This document shows positions 7,498-10,235 of a stretch of DNA of 10,235 nucleotides, one piece after another. Source of the stretch: Fidelibacterota bacterium (GTDB lineage Bacteria; Fidelibacterota; Marinisomatia; SCGC-AAA003-L08; D37C17). The stretch is taken from NCBI GenBank assembly GCA_012964845.1, contig DTTG01000083.1, forward strand, positions 1 to 10,235, read 5' to 3'. The position numbers and the translations under genes are program-made. The first letter of the stretch is position 1, and each line of letters opens with the position of its first letter. The notes beneath the pieces are model-generated. The model was not told the origin of the DNA, made no database searches, and worked only from the letters and a program-made list of their open reading frames with translations.

Positions 7498-8409
7498 ATG
7501 GTAGCCTTTTCAGGTAAAAAATGGGCCTTTATAAGTACCCTAATTCTAATCGTTCTAACGGGATGTTCAGGTACGCGCCCAAACGATTCAGTTGATGGAA
7601 CTTCAAATGGAAATTCTAATGATGTCGAAGCCCTCAAGTCAATAATTTATGAACAAGGTAAAAAAATATCATCCATCGAAAAAGATTTAATACAATATCA
7701 GGATATGATTAATGATCAATCTAATGTGCTTGATATTTATGATGATAATAATCAAAATGTGCGGGAATTTAGAAGAAATCTTGAAAGGGAAGTTCAATCT
7801 GCTATAGAACAAATTCAAGATGGATCATTTGAAAAGGAAATGACCAATACGCTGATTAAAATACAAAATAAAATTCATATTTTGGAAGATCGTACTTTTT
7901 ATACGGATAGCCTTTATTTTGAATTGGTGAATGATATTGTAATGATTGAGAATGAGATTGCCTCTTTAATTTCCAGTTTTAAAGAAATGAGTGAAATTTC
8001 CAGTAAGAAAAAAACCAGAGTTATTCCTAAACTCACAAACGAAGAATATCAAACCAAGTATATAGAATCACTTTCAAATTACCAAAATGGGGAATGGAAT
8101 TTAAGTTTGGATGGCTTTAAATTTCTTATCCAAGCAGATAGTAATCATGATTTAGCTGATAATTGTCAATACTGGATTGGTGAAGTATATTATTCGCTAA
8201 AAGAATATAATCGCAGTATAAAAGAATTTGAAAAAGTTTTCACATTTCCCGGAACAAATAAAGCAGATGATGCTCAATTTAAATTGGGTTTATGTTATGT
8301 AAATATTGGGCAGATTGAAAATGCAAAGAAGGAATTTGAAAATTTACTTGAGTTCTACCCCAACAGTGAATATTACAAAAGAAGCCAGGAAACCCTCAAA
8401 AAATATTAA
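7498..8409 (+). CDS. CpoB/YbgF-like TPR lipoprotein
   Basis: This is a predicted outer-envelope lipoprotein of 303 residues. It has a signal peptide (KK at 7-8, hydrophobic 10-20) ending in the lipobox LTGC with Cys23 as the lipidation site, a polar Ser/Asn/Asp linker (24-42), a long helical, coiled-coil-prone region (about 43-170, for example EALKSIIYEQGKKISSIEKDL), and a C-terminal domain with three TPR-like units (about 185-216, 220-253 and 257-290). Motifs YWIGEVYYSLKEY, FKLGLCYVNIGQ and EFYPNS match the C-terminal domain of Tol-Pal-associated CpoB/YbgF. In E. coli CpoB links the Tol system to PBP1b; that role is not shown here, and no tol or pal gene is in the window. Its place directly after rodA fits a cell-envelope role. 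It could alternatively be a BamD-like or generic TPR lipoprotein. Confidence 0.8.
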   Translation: MVAFSGKKWAFISTLILIVLTGCSGTRPNDSVDGTSNGNSNDVEALKSIIYEQGKKISSIEKDLIQYQDMINDQSNVLDIYDDNNQNVREFRRNLEREVQSAIEQIQDGSFEKEMTNTLIKIQNKIHILEDRTFYTDSLYFELVNDIVMIENEIASLISSFKEMSEISSKKKTRVIPKLTNEEYQTKYIESLSNYQNGEWNLSLDGFKFLIQADSNHDLADNCQYWIGEVYYSLKEYNRSIKEFEKVFTFPGTNKADDAQFKLGLCYVNIGQIENAKKEFENLLEFYPNSEYYKRSQETLKKY

Positions 8410-8432
8410 ATTAATTAAAGAAAAGGAATTAT

Positions 8433-9266
8433 ATGGCCCCACTTAAATTATACTATTTATCAGCTGAAGTTGCGCCATTTTCAGAAACTTATGAATTGGC
8501 ATCTTTCTCAAGAAAAATAACCAGTAAACTTCATGATAAAGAGGATGTAGATATTCGTGTTTCTCAACCCAAATATGGGTATGTGAGCGAGCGGAAATAT
8601 ATACTGAGAGAGGTTATCAGACTCAAGGATATCCCAGTTATTTTTAATGAGGAAAAGCATGTTATAAATATGAAATCATGTTTTATTCCAGAAACCCGTG
8701 TACAAGTTTATTTTGTGGAAAATAATCCATTATATAAGATTTTACCCGATTTGATTTATAAAGCCAGAAATGGCAGAATATTCAGTGATATAGATGAAAA
8801 ATTTGCATTTTTTGCCTTATCTGCAATAGATACTCTAACCTCATTATTTTGGGCACCTGATATATTCATTTGCAATGATTGGCAAACTTCCTTCGTTCCA
8901 ATTTTATTGCGAGAACGATTCAAGCAGGAAGAGTTTTATTCAAACATGAAATCAGTTTATATTATTCATTCTATTAATGATTACCGAAAATATTCTAAAC
9001 ATACCTATGATATGCTTGGTCTAACTCCAGGTGAATCAGGGAAATTAGTTGATAATCATATTTGCGCCATTGAAAATGCGGATTTAACCATTGCAATGAA
9101 TTATGAATCCTCCAATTTAATGGAAAATATGAAAAAGCAAAAAAAGCTATTTGCGGCCTTTGAATCAAACAATTCAATGATCATAGATATTCCTAAAAAA
9201 TCCAACCGTGAAGTCTGGAAAGAAACTGCTAACACCATTGAATCAGTCTGCAAGAAATTAAAATGA
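8433..9266 (+). CDS. Single-domain glycogen/starch synthase-like (GT5 N-domain) protein, probably non-catalytic
   Basis: The 277-residue protein aligns with the N-terminal Rossmann domain of glycogen synthase GlgA: YYLSAEVAPFSETYEL (7-22) for the GlgA SSEVAPFAKTGGL start, RVQVYFVENNPLY (89-101), DEKFAFFALSAID (121-133), PDIFICNDWQTSFVP (142-156), and YIIHS (176-180) for TVHN. The ADP-glucose-binding KTGGL is replaced by ETYEL, so the lysine is Glu18 and both glycines are gone. The entire C-terminal GT-B domain with the remaining catalytic residues is absent. It should not synthesise glycogen. From memory, Bacteroidetes carry a similar protein of about 270 residues, sharing PKYG..(N/S)ER and EVIRL, usually annotated glycogen synthase. 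The start has AAGGA at 8423-8427, five bases upstream. The ORF follows the CpoB-like gene by 23 nt and overlaps the next gene by ATGA. There is no signal peptide, so it is presumably cytoplasmic. Its role is unknown. Confidence 0.8.
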   Translation: MAPLKLYYLSAEVAPFSETYELASFSRKITSKLHDKEDVDIRVSQPKYGYVSERKYILREVIRLKDIPVIFNEEKHVINMKSCFIPETRVQVYFVENNPLYKILPDLIYKARNGRIFSDIDEKFAFFALSAIDTLTSLFWAPDIFICNDWQTSFVPILLRERFKQEEFYSNMKSVYIIHSINDYRKYSKHTYDMLGLTPGESGKLVDNHICAIENADLTIAMNYESSNLMENMKKQKKLFAAFESNNSMIIDIPKKSNREVWKETANTIESVCKKLK

Positions 9267-10235
9267 AATACTTAACTCCTCCTTTTATTGGCAGAAGGGT
9301 TCATTTTCTGCTTTTAGGAGGTTTAGTCCTCCTTTTGAGTTGCCAGTCTGATCCTATTGTATTTAATCCACCCGGTGGTTATGAATACAAGACGAAGAGT
9401 TTTCCATTAATTAACGACAATTCAGAAACCGTTCAGGGTGAGCTGCATACGGGTACGAGCCCAAGATTGTATTCTGGAATTTTATCAAATGGAGATACGG
9501 TATCAACATTGATTCGCTTGTCCCCGGAAGTTTTAGATTCTCATCAGGTATGTGGCTCTGATAGTATCATTAATGTTGATATTTTACTTACCACCATTAT
9601 CCCCATTGCTGTGAAAGAAGATACAACTATTATTGATACTTTGATTCAATTTAACGCCTTAAAAACATACTTAATATCATCGGATGATTTTGGAGAAGAT
9701 GTTGTAATTTCTGAAGATATCCTAAACAATATAATGGGATCAACAATTAATGCTACTCCTCTAAATGTAGAACTAAATACAAATAGTCTTGAACTAAATC
9801 TATTGGCATATGAAAATACAATTATTAAAAAATGGTGCGAAGATAAAGAGGATTTAGGAATTGTCATTTCCTATATTCCCACTGATTCATCATATTTGGA
9901 ATTCTTTTCTTCTAATGGATCTGAAGTGGGATTAGTACCAAGATTATCTTTAGAATATACAATTGAAGAAGAAACATCCAAAAATTATTTTCGCTATTTA
10001 ATTAATCAAGTGTCTTGGTCAGATGAACTAATGGGTAATTTGAATTCTGGACCTTATTATGTTGATGATTCCCTGTCCGGATATTGGGGAACATTTTATG
10101 CCCTCAGTTTAGATTTGGGAAATCAGATTATTACAAACCCGCCATTAGTATATGATTCTATAACCGTTCAGACAGATATAATTTCTGCAGGACAAAGTAT
10201 TCCTCTGGTTTCTATGATATTAGACATAAATACTG
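9263..10235 (+). CDS. Large beta-rich lipoprotein, possibly DUF4270-related (3' end outside window)
   Basis: The frame is open from ATG 9263 to the window edge (324 codons, no stop). The N-terminus is a lipoprotein signal peptide: RR at 11-12, a hydrophobic core (15-25) and lipobox LLSC with Cys27. The mature part is acidic, rich in Ser, Thr, Asn, Asp and Ile, and reads as beta-strand. Features include TGTSPRLYSGIL (about 72-83), DTVSTLIRLSPEVL, and a later DSLSGYWGTFYALSLDLGN segment near the right edge. I do not recognise a catalytic motif. The layout (lipobox, then a repeating 'T-x-S-x-LYSG' style strand pattern, next to a single-domain glycogen-synthase-like gene) recalls Bacteroidetes DUF4270 lipoproteins, but that assignment is inference. 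Translation is probably coupled to the upstream gene by the ATGA overlap, since only a weak AAGAAA precedes the start. Likely location is the outer membrane. Confidence 0.75.
   Translation, partial: MKYLTPPFIGRRVHFLLLGGLVLLLSCQSDPIVFNPPGGYEYKTKSFPLINDNSETVQGELHTGTSPRLYSGILSNGDTVSTLIRLSPEVLDSHQVCGSDSIINVDILLTTIIPIAVKEDTTIIDTLIQFNALKTYLISSDDFGEDVVISEDILNNIMGSTINATPLNVELNTNSLELNLLAYENTIIKKWCEDKEDLGIVISYIPTDSSYLEFFSSNGSEVGLVPRLSLEYTIEEETSKNYFRYLINQVSWSDELMGNLNSGPYYVDDSLSGYWGTFYALSLDLGNQIITNPPLVYDSITVQTDIISAGQSIPLVSMILDINT
9277..9336 (+). repeat. AGGAGG flanked by two TCCTCCTTTT copies (potential alternative hairpins)
   Basis: TCCTCCTTTT occurs at 9277-9286 and again at 9327-9336, both within the signal-peptide codons of the lipoprotein. 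Between them, AGGAGG at 9316-9321 can pair with CCTCCT of the right copy (9328-9333, six-base loop) or of the left copy (9278-9283). The CCTCCTTT copies resemble the 16S rRNA 3' tail, and AGGAGG resembles a perfect Shine-Dalgarno. Either pairing is a six-base stem. It may be chance arising from Leu/Pro/Gly codons. Confidence 0.4.

Noticed and set aside
9646..9867. Antisense ORF of 73 codons within the last lipoprotein gene
   Set aside because: The sense frame is continuously open from 9263 to the edge with a good lipoprotein signal peptide. The antisense frame looks like a by-product of AT-rich Ser/Ile codons.

Overview
This is a gene-dense, AT-rich window with every gene on the + strand. It carries the end of a purine biosynthesis run, a complete rod-shape/elongasome operon, and then an envelope-lipoprotein block. 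The order is purN (5' end cut off), purH, mreB, mreC, mreD, mrdA (PBP2), rodA, a CpoB/YbgF-like TPR lipoprotein, a single-domain glycogen-synthase-like protein, and a large lipoprotein that runs off the right edge. Protein style, gene order and the last two genes point to a bacterium of the Fibrobacteres-Chlorobi-Bacteroidetes (FCB) assemblage or a close relative. Candidatus Marinimicrobia (SAR406) is a reasonable guess, but the sequence alone does not prove it. The cell is diderm (lipoproteins, CpoB-like protein) and probably rod-shaped.

Region 1 (1-2136) holds the last two folate-dependent steps of purine synthesis. PurN formylates GAR. PurH formylates AICAR and closes the ring to IMP. The two genes overlap by 11 nt. 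Region 2 (2146-7403) starts 9 nt after purH and encodes the cytoskeletal filament (MreB), its membrane partners (MreC, MreD), the elongation transpeptidase (PBP2) and the SEDS glycosyltransferase (RodA). Junctions are 1-nt, 4-nt and 26-nt overlaps plus one 12-nt gap, so the genes are almost certainly co-transcribed and largely translationally coupled.

Region 3 (7404-10235) begins after a 94-bp gap, the longest non-coding stretch in the window and the only place where a new promoter looks plausible. It encodes a lipoprotein with a coiled coil and C-terminal TPRs, a GT5-domain protein that lacks both the ADP-glucose-binding motif and the second GT-B domain, and a beta-rich lipoprotein joined to it by an ATGA overlap. 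The GT5-like/lipoprotein pair resembles a pairing I recall from Bacteroidetes (single-domain 'glycogen synthase' next to a DUF4270 lipoprotein). Its function is unknown, and it is the most interesting item here.

I see no tRNA, rRNA, CRISPR, insertion sequence, prophage or clear rho-independent terminator. This is mostly conserved core genome, with the novelty at its right-hand end.
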